This document shows positions 1-5,399 of a stretch of DNA of 5,436 nt, piece by piece. This DNA comes from an uncultured Gemmatimonadota bacterium (GTDB lineage: Bacteria; Gemmatimonadota; Gemmatimonadetes; Gemmatimonadales; Gemmatimonadaceae), in contig CAMLEQ010000283.1 of NCBI GenBank assembly GCA_946479015.1, forward strand, positions 1-5,436, read 5' to 3'. A program made the position numbers and the translations under genes. Within the stretch, counting starts at the first letter, position 1; the number at the start of each line of letters is the position of its first letter. The notes beneath the pieces are model-generated. The model was not told where the DNA came from. It saw nothing but the letters and a program-made list of their open reading frames with translations, and ran no database searches.

Positions 1-314
1 TCAAGTTCGAGCAGGCCAAGATGGCGCGGCAGGCGAAGAAGAAGCAGCACGTGATTCACCTCAAAGAGGTGAAGTATCGTCCGGGGATCGACGATCACGA
101 CTTCGAGACCAAGACCCGGCACGCGCGGCGCTTCCTCGAGGAAGGCAACAAGGTGAAGGTGACGATGATGTTCCGCGGCCGTCAGGTCGCGCACCCGGAG
201 CTGGGCAAGGAAGTGCTCGACCGGGTCTCCGGCGAGCTCGCGGACATCGGGAAGATCGAGGCCGATGCGAAGCTCGAAGGGAAGAACATGACCATGATTC
301 TCGCGCCGAAATGA
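1..314 (+). CDS. infC: Translation initiation factor IF-3, C-terminal part (5' truncated)
   Basis: IF-3 binds the 30S subunit, keeps it apart from 50S and checks initiator tRNA and start codon selection in the cytoplasm. The window opens inside the gene: the frame starts at base 3 and gives 103 residues, beginning with the linker (KFEQAKMARQAKKKQ) and continuing through the whole C-terminal 30S-binding domain. Family hallmarks are the segment KEVKYRPGIDDHDFETK, then RHARRFLEEGNKVKV, MMFRGR and HPELG, and the protein ends at TGA 312-314. The ATG at 21 is an internal methionine in the linker, not the true start, because IF-3-like residues continue upstream of it. The N-terminal domain, and any atypical AUU-type start, lie outside the window. 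rpmI follows after 18 nt, the classical infC-rpmI-rplT order. The identification is very secure. Confidence 0.97.
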   Translation, partial: KFEQAKMARQAKKKQHVIHLKEVKYRPGIDDHDFETKTRHARRFLEEGNKVKVTMMFRGRQVAHPELGKEVLDRVSGELADIGKIEADAKLEGKNMTMILAPK

Positions 315-332
315 GGCGGGTGGAATAGCCAG

Positions 333-527
333 ATGAAGATGAAGACCCACAAGGGCGCCGCGAAGCGCTTCAAGGTGACCGGCTCCGGCAAGGTCAAGCG
401 CTACAAGGCCTACAAGAGCCACATCCTCACGAAGAAGGCCGCCAAGCGGAAGCGGAATCTCCGTCGCCCCGCCCTCGTGCAGACGGCGGGCGACGAGAAG
501 CGCATCAAGCGCCTCATTCAGGCGTAA
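333..527 (+). CDS. rpmI: 50S ribosomal protein L35 (bL35)
   Basis: This small, highly basic protein of 64 residues is part of the large ribosomal subunit. The diagnostic N-terminus [22 protein letters not shown] is followed by a lysine- and arginine-rich core ([21 protein letters not shown]) and ends in RIKRLIQA. The length matches the usual 64-66 residues of the family. I chose ATG 333 over ATG 339 because GGTGGA at about 319-324 lies some 8 nt upstream and because family members usually carry two or three residues before the KTHKGAAKR block. The gene sits 18 nt after infC and 12 nt before rplT, so all three are probably on one mRNA. In E. coli L20 represses this operon through a leader before rpmI. 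The short spacer here leaves no room for such a leader unless it lies inside infC. Confidence 0.97.
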   Translation: MKMKTHKGAAKRFKVTGSGKVKRYKAYKSHILTKKAAKRKRNLRRPALVQTAGDEKRIKRLIQA

Positions 528-539
528 GGGAGAACGACC

Positions 540-902
540 ATGCCTCGCGTCAAGTCCAACGTCACGCGCCTGAAGCGCAAGAAGCAGATCATGAAGGCGG
601 CGCGCGGTGCGTTCGGCGCGCGCAGCAAGCTGTGGAAGGCCGCCAAGGAGAACGTCGAGCGCGGCTGGAAGTACGCGTACCGCGATCGCAAGAACAAGAA
701 GCGCGACTTCCGCCGGCTCTGGATCGTCCGCATCAACGCCGCGGCGCACCAGAACGACATGAGCTACAGCGTGTTCATGAACGGCCTCAAGAAGGCCGGC
801 ATCGAGGTCGACCGGAAGATCCTCGCCGATCTCGCCGTGCACGACCCCGCGGCGTTTACCGTCCTCGCCGAGAAGGCCCGGGCGGCGCTGAACGCGGCGT
901 AA
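540..902 (+). CDS. rplT: 50S ribosomal protein L20 (bL20)
   Basis: This protein binds 23S rRNA and is needed early in 50S assembly; in several bacteria it also represses its own operon by binding mRNA. The 120 residues match the usual length of about 118. The long basic N-terminal arm ([35 protein letters not shown]) leads into the globular domain with family motifs [25 protein letters not shown], then [26 protein letters not shown]. The start ATG at 540 has GGGAG at 528-532, 7 nt upstream. The gene is 12 nt behind rpmI. It is followed by a 139-nt non-coding gap holding heptamer repeats and a strong intrinsic terminator, so the ribosomal-protein part of the transcript probably ends there in part. 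Confidence 0.98.
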   Translation: MPRVKSNVTRLKRKKQIMKAARGAFGARSKLWKAAKENVERGWKYAYRDRKNKKRDFRRLWIVRINAAAHQNDMSYSVFMNGLKKAGIEVDRKILADLAVHDPAAFTVLAEKARAALNAA

Positions 903-907
903 CAGCA

Positions 908-958
908 CGGGACTCGAAGGGGCGCGGGTGCAGTACGATTCCCGCTTCCCGAGTCCCG
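908..958 (+). repeat. Inverted repeat: large hairpin downstream of rplT
   Basis: CGGGACTCG at 908-916 is perfectly complementary to CGAGTCCCG at 950-958, and equally to the overlapping second copy at 957-965. Inside this 9-bp stem, GG 919-920 can pair with CC 948-949, and GCGGG 924-928 pairs perfectly with CCCGC 941-945 around a 12-nt loop. Together they make a long, interrupted hairpin beginning 6 nt after the rplT stop codon. No U-tract follows, so this is not itself a terminator. It could protect the rplT mRNA 3' end or interact with the terminator downstream. The pairing is seen directly; any role is inference. Confidence 0.6.
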
Positions 959-970
959 AGTCCCGGTTCC
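936..970 (+). repeat. Five tandem heptamer repeats, consensus CGNNTCC
   Basis: Five head-to-tail 7-bp units are visible: CGATTCC (936-942), CGCTTCC (943-949), CGAGTCC (950-956), CGAGTCC (957-963) and CGGTTCC (964-970). On the other strand the unit reads GGANNCG (GGACTCG, GGAATCG and similar). An isolated inverted unit, GGACTCG, lies at 910-916. The array occupies the rplT-pheS gap between two hairpins. Short tandem heptamers between genes are known as a repeat class in some bacterial groups such as cyanobacteria; membership in a genome-wide family here is only a guess. The two central units are identical and the others vary only at positions 3 and 4. Confidence 0.65.
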
Positions 971-978
971 GATCTTCT

Positions 979-1020
979 CGGCGGCAGTGCGACCATGCGT
1001 CCACTGCCGCCGTGTTTTCT
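979..1020 (+). terminator. Strong intrinsic terminator or attenuator between rplT and pheS
   Basis: CGGCGGCAGTG (979-989) and CACTGCCGCCG (1002-1012) form a perfect 11-bp stem. GAC 991-993 and GTC 999-1001 add three pairs beyond a bulged C990, leaving a 5-nt loop. The stem is followed by TGTTTTCTT (1013-1021). This is a canonical Rho-independent terminator for + strand transcription. The reverse flank has no T-run, so it works one way only. The U-tract ends about 22 nt before the pheS start and no promoter is evident after it, so pheS must be reached by read-through or anti-termination. E. coli pheST is controlled by attenuation with a Phe-rich leader peptide, but no such peptide is visible here. 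Confidence 0.85.
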
Positions 1021-1041
1021 TGCCCCATCGGTTCACGCACA

Positions 1042-2088
1042 ATGACGCTGGACGAATTCCTCGGGAGCACCGCCGCCGCCGCGCGCGATGGCCTCGCGCG
1101 CATCGAGCGCGCCGCCGATGCCGACGCGCTCGATGCCGCGCGCAACGAGCTGCTCGGGCGCAAGAGCGGGCGGATCACGGAGCTCATGAAGACGCTCCCC
1201 TCGCTGCCGCCGGAGGCGCGCCGCGATGCGGGGGCCGCCGTGAATCGCGCGAAGCAGGCGCTGGAGGGCGCGCTCGAGGCGCGCCGCGCGGCGCTCGCCG
1301 CCAGCGCGCCGCCGCCTCCCACCGCGGACCTCACCATGCCCGCGCGCCACGGCTGGCGCGGCGCGAAGCACCCGGTCACGCTCGTCATCGAGGAGATCGC
1401 CGAGATCTTCCGCGAGCTGGGGTTCACCATCGCCACCGGACCGGAAGCGGAGCACGAGTGGTACAACTTCGCCGCGCTCAACTTCCCCCCCGAGCACCCG
1501 GCGATGGACATGCACGACACGCTCTACCTCGACGAGGGCGCGCTCCTGCGCACGCACACCTCCCCCGTGCAGGTGCGCACGCTTCAGTCGTATCCACCGC
1601 CGATCCGAATCCTCGCGCCGGGAAACGTCTACCGCCGCGACTTCTTCGACCCGTCGCACGCCCCCGCGTTCGCGCAGGTGGAGGGGCTGGCCGTGGATGA
1701 AGGGATCACGTTCGTGGACTTCAAGGGAACGCTCACGCACTTCGCCAACCGCTTCTTCGGCGCCACGCGCACGCGCTTCCGCCCGAGCTACTTTCCGTTC
1801 ACGGAGCCGTCGGCGGAGATGGACGTTCAGTGCCGCATCTGTGGTGGGAGCGGCGTGACGGCGGCCGGGCCGTGCGGTCCGTGCAAGGGGACGGGGTGGA
1901 TGGAGATCCTCGGCTCCGGCATGGTGCACCCCGCCGTGCTCGAGGCCGCGGGGCTCGACAGTGAGCGGTACACGGGGTGGGCATTCGGGATGGGGCCTGG
2001 GCGGATCGCGCTCCAGCGCTATGGCATCCCGGACATCCGCATCCTCTACGATTCGGACGTGAGATTCTTGGAGCAGTTCGCGCCATGA
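1042..2088 (+). CDS. pheS: Phenylalanine--tRNA ligase, alpha subunit
   Basis: This is the catalytic subunit of the cytoplasmic (alpha-beta)2 PheRS, which activates phenylalanine with ATP and charges tRNA-Phe. The 348 residues fit the family (about 330-350). Residues 1-90 are a charged helical N-terminal arm. The class II core follows: HPVTLVIEEIAEIFRELGF at 110-128, RTHTSPVQVRTL at 170-181, IRILAPGNVYRRDFFDPSHAPAFAQVEGL at 188-216 (motif 2 region), FPFTEPSAEMDV at 251-262, and motif 3 GMGPGRIALQRYGIPDIR at 316-333. Residues 264-281 carry CxxC and CxxC pairs (C264, C267, C278, C281), probably a zinc knuckle before the WMEILGSGMVHP strand. I chose ATG 1042 because the frame upstream runs through the terminator hairpin. 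No Shine-Dalgarno sequence is apparent before it. The stop overlaps the pheT start (ATGA). Confidence 0.96.
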   Translation: MTLDEFLGSTAAAARDGLARIERAADADALDAARNELLGRKSGRITELMKTLPSLPPEARRDAGAAVNRAKQALEGALEARRAALAASAPPPPTADLTMPARHGWRGAKHPVTLVIEEIAEIFRELGFTIATGPEAEHEWYNFAALNFPPEHPAMDMHDTLYLDEGALLRTHTSPVQVRTLQSYPPPIRILAPGNVYRRDFFDPSHAPAFAQVEGLAVDEGITFVDFKGTLTHFANRFFGATRTRFRPSYFPFTEPSAEMDVQCRICGGSGVTAAGPCGPCKGTGWMEILGSGMVHPAVLEAAGLDSERYTGWAFGMGPGRIALQRYGIPDIRILYDSDVRFLEQFAP

Positions 2089-4529
2089 ACGCTTCGTACG
2101 CCTGGTTGCAGTCGATCGTCCCCACGTCGCTCACGGCCGAGGAGCTGCGCGACCTCATCACCGCGCGCTGCTGCACCGTGGACGAGCTCGTGCGCCTGCG
2201 CGAGGACCTGCGCGACGTGGTGGTGGGGCTCGTGGTGGAGGCCGCGCGACACCCGGACTCCGACCACCTCTGGGTGACCCGCGTGGACGCGGGACGCGAG
2301 GAGCTGCTCGATGTGGTGTGCGGCGCGCCGAACGTGCGCGCCGGTCGCAAGTATCCCTTCGCCCCGGCGGGCTCCACGCTCCCCGGTGGGCTGAAGCTCG
2401 AGAAGCGGAAGATTCGCGGCGCGCCGTCGAACGGTATGCTCTGCTCGGCGCGCGAGCTGGGGCTGAGCGATGAGCACGAGGGAATCCTCGAGCTGGAGAC
2501 CGCCGCCGCCCCGGGCACGCCCTTCCTGGCGGCCGTGCCGGTGGGCGACGTCCGCATCGTCATCGACGTGACCCCGAACCGCCCCGATCTCCTGTCGCAC
2601 CTCGGGATCGCGCGCGAGATCGCCGCCGCGACCGGCGCGCCGCTCGCGCTTCCGCCGGTGCCCGGCGCCGAAGCGGTGCGTGTGCCCCAGCCCGAGCGCG
2701 CGGCGCGGACGGCGACCGCTGGAGGGATCGATGTCGTGCTCGACGATCCCGCCGGATGTCCGCGCTACATGGGTGTCGTGGTGCGTGGCGTCACCGTGCG
2801 CCCGAGCCCCGACTGGCTCGCGCAGCGCATCGGTGCCGTGGGGGGACGGCCGATCAACAACGTGGTGGACATCACCAACTACCTGCTTCACGAGCTCGGC
2901 CAGCCGATGCACGCGTTCGACGCGGCGCGCCTCGCCGGCTCCACGGTGGTGATCCGGAAGGCGAGGGCGGGGGAGAAGCTCCTGACGCTCGATGGCGTCG
3001 AGCGCACGCTCGACGAGTCCATGACCGTCATCGCCGACCGTGATCGCGCCACCGCGATCGCCGGCGTGATGGGTGGCGCGGAGAGCGAGGTGGGAGAGTC
3101 CACCACCGACGTCTTCCTCGAGGTGGCGCACTTCGACCCCTCGGCGGTGCGCCGCGCGCGCCGCGCGCTCGGGCTCTCCACGGATGCGAGCTACCGCTTC
3201 GAGCGCGGGGTGGATCCCGACCTGCCCCCGCGAGCGCTCGCGCGCGCGGTGGAGATGCTCGTCGCGCTCGCCGGTGGAAGGGTGGATGGCGCGCCGGTGG
3301 ACCTGTACCCGAGCCCGCGCGAGCGGACGCGCATCGTCCTCCGGCCGGCACGCGTGGCTCGCGTGCTGGGGGTGAAGCTGGACGCTGGCGAGATCGCCGA
3401 CCTGCTTGGCTCCGTGGGCTTCGTGTGCGAGCGGTCGGGAGCGGAGCTCGCGGTGGAAGTGCCCGGGTGGCGCCCCGATGTGACCCTCGAGGTGGATCTG
3501 ATCGAGGAGGTGGCGCGCCTGCGCGGCTACGACTCGTTCCCCGACGAGGTGCGCCCCTTCCGCCCCGGCACCGTCCCCGATTCGCCGGTGGAGGTGGCGA
3601 CGCGCCGCGTGCGCGAGCGGCTGGTGGGACTCGGTCTGCTCGAGGCGCGCCCGCTCCCCTTCGTCGCCGGCGGTGCGGAGGGGTGGGTGCGTGTGGCCAA
3701 CCCGATCGCCGAGAACGAGAGCTACCTGCGCCGGTCGGTGGTCGAGACGCTCGCGCGGCGTACGGAGCACAACCTGGCGCACATGAACCGCGACGTGCGC
3801 CTGTTCGAGGTCGGATCGGCGTTCCTGCCGTCCACCGGAGCGCTCCCCAGGGAGGAGCTGCGCGTGGGGGCGGTGGTGATGGGCCATCGTCGCCCGCCGC
3901 ACTGGACCGAGGTGCGCCCCCCCGACTACGACGAGTGGGATGCGAAGGGGCTTGGCGAGGAGATCGCCCGGGCCGGCTTCCCGGGCGCGCAGGTGGAGCT
4001 GCTCCCGGCGGATCCCGCGTCGGGGGCGCTGTGGGCGATCATGGTGGATGGCGAGCCGCGTGGCGAGGTGCGGCGCGTGACGCTCGACGCCCCCGTGTGG
4101 GCGGCGCCCGCGTTCGGCGTGGAGCTCACGCTCCTCGACATCGAGTCCGAGGTGGTGGCGGCGCCGGGCGAGTCGCGGTACGTCTCCCCCGGGGCCCGGG
4201 TGCTCCGCCAGGCGCCGGTGGTTCGGTACCGGCCGCTCCCCAGCACCCCGGCGGCGGAATTCGATCTGGCGCTGCTCGTCCCGAACGACATGCCGGCTGC
4301 CCGCGTGGAGGAGGTGCTGCGGCGCGGCGCGGGGGAGCTGCTCGAGCGCGTCGTGCTGTTCGACGAGTACCGGGGCGACAGCGTTCCGGCCGGATTCCGG
4401 AGCCTCGCCTGGCGATTGACGTTCCGCCACCCGGAGCGCACTCTACGGGAGAAAGAGATCGCCGGCCGTCGCGAGAAGCTCTTGCGAACCCTCGAAGGAG
4501 AGCTCGGTGTCCGACAGCGAACGACCTGA
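2085..4529 (+). CDS. pheT: Phenylalanine--tRNA ligase, beta subunit
   Basis: This is the large structural and editing subunit of PheRS; it holds the tRNA and hydrolyses Tyr-tRNA-Phe. The 814 residues match the long bacterial form (about 790-830). In order: the N-terminal region, then an EMAP/OB-type tRNA-binding domain (about 44-136, VVCGAPNVRAG and NGMLCSARELGL); the B3/B4 editing domain with RPINNVVDITNYLLHELGQPMHAFD at 255-279, MGG at 329-331 and STDASYRFERGVDP at 365-378; the B5 domain with GWRPDVTLEVDLIEEVARLRGYD at 461-483, whose acidic residues bind metal in the family; a catalytic-like core (NPIAENESYLRRS at 539-551, LFEVGSAF at 573-580); and the C-terminal FDX-ACB anticodon-binding domain (about 715-810). 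ATG 2085 overlaps the pheS stop by 4 nt, implying translational coupling. About 15 extra residues seem to precede FDX-ACB. Confidence 0.96.
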   Translation: MNASYAWLQSIVPTSLTAEELRDLITARCCTVDELVRLREDLRDVVVGLVVEAARHPDSDHLWVTRVDAGREELLDVVCGAPNVRAGRKYPFAPAGSTLPGGLKLEKRKIRGAPSNGMLCSARELGLSDEHEGILELETAAAPGTPFLAAVPVGDVRIVIDVTPNRPDLLSHLGIAREIAAATGAPLALPPVPGAEAVRVPQPERAARTATAGGIDVVLDDPAGCPRYMGVVVRGVTVRPSPDWLAQRIGAVGGRPINNVVDITNYLLHELGQPMHAFDAARLAGSTVVIRKARAGEKLLTLDGVERTLDESMTVIADRDRATAIAGVMGGAESEVGESTTDVFLEVAHFDPSAVRRARRALGLSTDASYRFERGVDPDLPPRALARAVEMLVALAGGRVDGAPVDLYPSPRERTRIVLRPARVARVLGVKLDAGEIADLLGSVGFVCERSGAELAVEVPGWRPDVTLEVDLIEEVARLRGYDSFPDEVRPFRPGTVPDSPVEVATRRVRERLVGLGLLEARPLPFVAGGAEGWVRVANPIAENESYLRRSVVETLARRTEHNLAHMNRDVRLFEVGSAFLPSTGALPREELRVGAVVMGHRRPPHWTEVRPPDYDEWDAKGLGEEIARAGFPGAQVELLPADPASGALWAIMVDGEPRGEVRRVTLDAPVWAAPAFGVELTLLDIESEVVAAPGESRYVSPGARVLRQAPVVRYRPLPSTPAAEFDLALLVPNDMPAARVEEVLRRGAGELLERVVLFDEYRGDSVPAGFRSLAWRLTFRHPERTLREKEIAGRREKLLRTLEGELGVRQRTT
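4495..4500 (+). promoter_or_regulatory. Ribosome binding site fixing the GTG start at 4507
   Basis: AAGGAG lies 6 nt before GTG 4507 and inside the pheT coding sequence. It is the clearest Shine-Dalgarno sequence in the window. It supports a GTG start for the coiled-coil gene, rather than the later in-frame ATG at 4582. Confidence 0.8.
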
Positions 4530-4887
4530 CATCCCCGCGCTCGAGGAGCTGGGCCAGCTCATCCACGCGCTCGGGGAGGAGATGGCCGCGTGGCGCCGAC
4601 GCGCGCACGAGGCCGAGGCGCGGTTGAAGGACACGGACGCACGGCTGCTGGAGATGGAGGCACGGCTGACGGACGCGGCCGCCGCCGCGAGCGAGGCCGC
4701 TGTCGAGCCCGCTCGGCCGGGCGGCGCCTCCGGTCGTGCGCCGGAGTCGCCCGCGGAGGTGGAGGAACTGCGCCGGGAGAACGAGGCGTTGCGCCAGCGG
4801 CTCGAGGGCGCGCGCGTGCGCACGGGGCAACTGCTCGACAAGCTCCGCTTCCTGCGCCAGCAGCACGAACTGGAGGCGGAGCGATGA
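4507..4887 (+). CDS. Coiled-coil protein, probable ZapB-like partner of ZapA
   Basis: This is a 126-residue acidic and helical protein with no signal peptide or membrane segment. Residues about 11-58 and 83-126 have heptad-like spacing of Leu, Ala, Glu and Arg typical of coiled coils. They are separated by an Ala/Pro/Gly-rich linker (about 59-82). The C-terminal block VEELRRENEALRQRLEGARVRTGQLLDKLRFLRQQ resembles the short ZapB-like proteins encoded directly upstream of zapA in many proteobacteria; that resemblance is from memory and from context. The gene starts with GTG inside the end of pheT (23-nt overlap) behind a strong AAGGAG, and its stop overlaps the zapA ATG, so it is translationally coupled on both sides. 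The likely role is a cytoplasmic Z-ring stabiliser acting with ZapA. Coiled coils diverge quickly, so the name is tentative. Confidence 0.65.
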   Translation: MSDSERPDIPALEELGQLIHALGEEMAAWRRRAHEAEARLKDTDARLLEMEARLTDAAAAASEAAVEPARPGGASGRAPESPAEVEELRRENEALRQRLEGARVRTGQLLDKLRFLRQQHELEAER

Positions 4888-5180
4888 GCAAGAAGTCCAC
4901 GGTGAAGGTCACGATCGTGGGGGAGGAGTACACGATCCGGAGCGATGAGTCCGCCGAGCACACCCGGGCGGTGGCGCGCTACGTGGACGAGACCATCCGC
5001 TCGCTCATGAACTCCGGGGCCGTGGTGGAGTCGCACCGCGCCGCGATCCTCGCAGCGCTCCAGATCACCGACGAGCTCTTCAAGGCGCGTGAGGCACCGC
5101 GCGAGATGGCGGAGCGCCTCCATTCCATCGCCGCCGACGTGCGGCGAATGCTCCCGCCCACCAAGCGCCAGGCGCGATAG
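4884..5180 (+). CDS. zapA: Cell division protein ZapA
   Basis: ZapA binds FtsZ directly and bundles its protofilaments at mid-cell. The 98 residues match the family's usual size of about 85-110. The globular FtsZ-binding head lies at residues 7-41 (VKVTIVGEEYTIRSDESAEHTRAVARYVDETIRSL). The conserved helix AAILAALQITDELFKA at 53-68 begins the C-terminal coiled coil, which runs to about residue 90 and mediates the antiparallel tetramer. ATG 4884 overlaps the upstream stop (ATGA), with GGAGG at 4872-4876, 7 nt away. It is the last gene of the unit: an intrinsic terminator begins at its stop codon. Placement behind pheST and next to a coiled-coil partner fits a Z-ring accessory pair. Confidence 0.93.
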   Translation: MSKKSTVKVTIVGEEYTIRSDESAEHTRAVARYVDETIRSLMNSGAVVESHRAAILAALQITDELFKAREAPREMAERLHSIAADVRRMLPPTKRQAR

Positions 5181-5211
5181 CGGCGCGGTGTGGCGCGCCG
5201 CATTGCCTTTT
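5180..5211 (+). terminator. Intrinsic terminator after zapA
   Basis: GCGGCGCG (5180-5187) pairs perfectly with CGCGCCGC (5194-5201) around the 6-nt loop GTGTGG, and ATTGCCTTTT follows. The stem starts at the last base of the zapA TAG codon, so there is no spare sequence. The U-tract is interrupted (TTGCCTTTTGTT), so efficiency may be moderate. It marks the end of the pheST-zapA transcript. Confidence 0.7.
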
Positions 5212-5231
5212 GTTAAGACCGCGCGTACTTT
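5203..5231 (+). promoter_or_regulatory. Candidate housekeeping sigma promoter
   Basis: TTGCCT (5203-5208) and TACTTT (5226-5231) are separated by exactly 17 nt and match the -35/-10 consensus at 4 of 6 and 3 of 6 positions. They lie in the only AT-rich patch of this gap (TTGCCTTTTGTTAAG). Transcription would begin near 5237-5239. The -35 element shares bases with the U-tract of the preceding terminator. Matches are modest, so this is a prediction. Confidence 0.45.
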
Positions 5232-5237
5232 CCTCGC

Positions 5238-5383
5238 GGGTAACCGGCTAGACTCGTAGTCACAAGCCCTTCTTGCAGTTAGCGCCATCCGTCCTCCGCC
5301 CTACGCCGGCGGTGGGCCGACGGCGGCTGGCACGGGGGCTCCGGCCGCCGGGTCTTCACAGTTACGTGGCGCATCTCGTCACG
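5238..5383 (+). ncRNA. Structured RNA between zapA and rny; possible 6S RNA or rny leader
   Basis: This stretch has no open reading frame of note and strong self-complementarity. A 5' hairpin is possible with GGCT 5246-5249/AGCC 5265-5268 and GACT 5251-5254/AGTC 5258-5261. GCGCCAT 5282-5288 pairs with GTGGCGC 5366-5372 (one G-U) and encloses two hairpins: GTCC-U-CCGCC 5291-5300 with GGCGG-U-GGGC 5308-5317, and CGGCGGCTGG 5321-5330 with CCGGCCGCCG 5341-5350, a 10-bp stem with one G-U pair. 6S RNA (ssrS) lies just after zapA in many bacteria, so 6S is a reasonable guess from position and length. The fold I can draw is a three-way junction rather than the classic 6S rod with a central bubble. 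No terminator separates it from the next gene, so a long rny 5' leader is equally possible. Ends are approximate. Confidence 0.45.
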
Positions 5384-5399
5384 TTGGAGCATAGATCCA

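Noticed and set aside
903..1018. T-box riboswitch controlling pheST
   Set aside because: The gap of about 115 nt before the U-tract is short, and I see no T-box antiterminator sequence or specifier stem.
928..1041. Upstream GTG extension of PheS (38 extra residues) or a Phe-containing leader peptide
   Set aside because: It reads through the heptamers and the terminator hairpin, has only two Phe codons before the stem, no stop codon before pheS, and no similarity to PheS N-termini.
903..1041. A dedicated pheS promoter
   Set aside because: I could not find a -35/-10 pair with sensible spacing in this GC-rich gap, and the 22 nt after the terminator are too short to hold one. A non-canonical promoter cannot be excluded.
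632..1045. 137-codon frame overlapping rplT
   Set aside because: It is a shifted frame of a clear L20 gene, with an Arg/Glu/Pro-rich product and no family features.
2046..4430. Very long open frame on the minus strand opposite pheT (794 codons)
   Set aside because: It is a by-product of high GC at third positions of pheT. The translation is low-complexity His/Arg/Ala-rich, with no recognisable domain.
3425..4627. 400-codon + strand frame overlapping pheT and the coiled-coil gene
   Set aside because: The translation is Arg/Gly/Ala-rich nonsense in a shifted frame of pheT, whose own protein is intact with all domains.
5240..5365. GTAAC 5240-5244 pairing with GTTAC 5361-5365 as a 6S closing stem
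   Set aside because: It is only 5 bp and would cross the better GCGCCAT/GTGGCGC helix as a pseudoknot, so I kept it out of the proposed fold.
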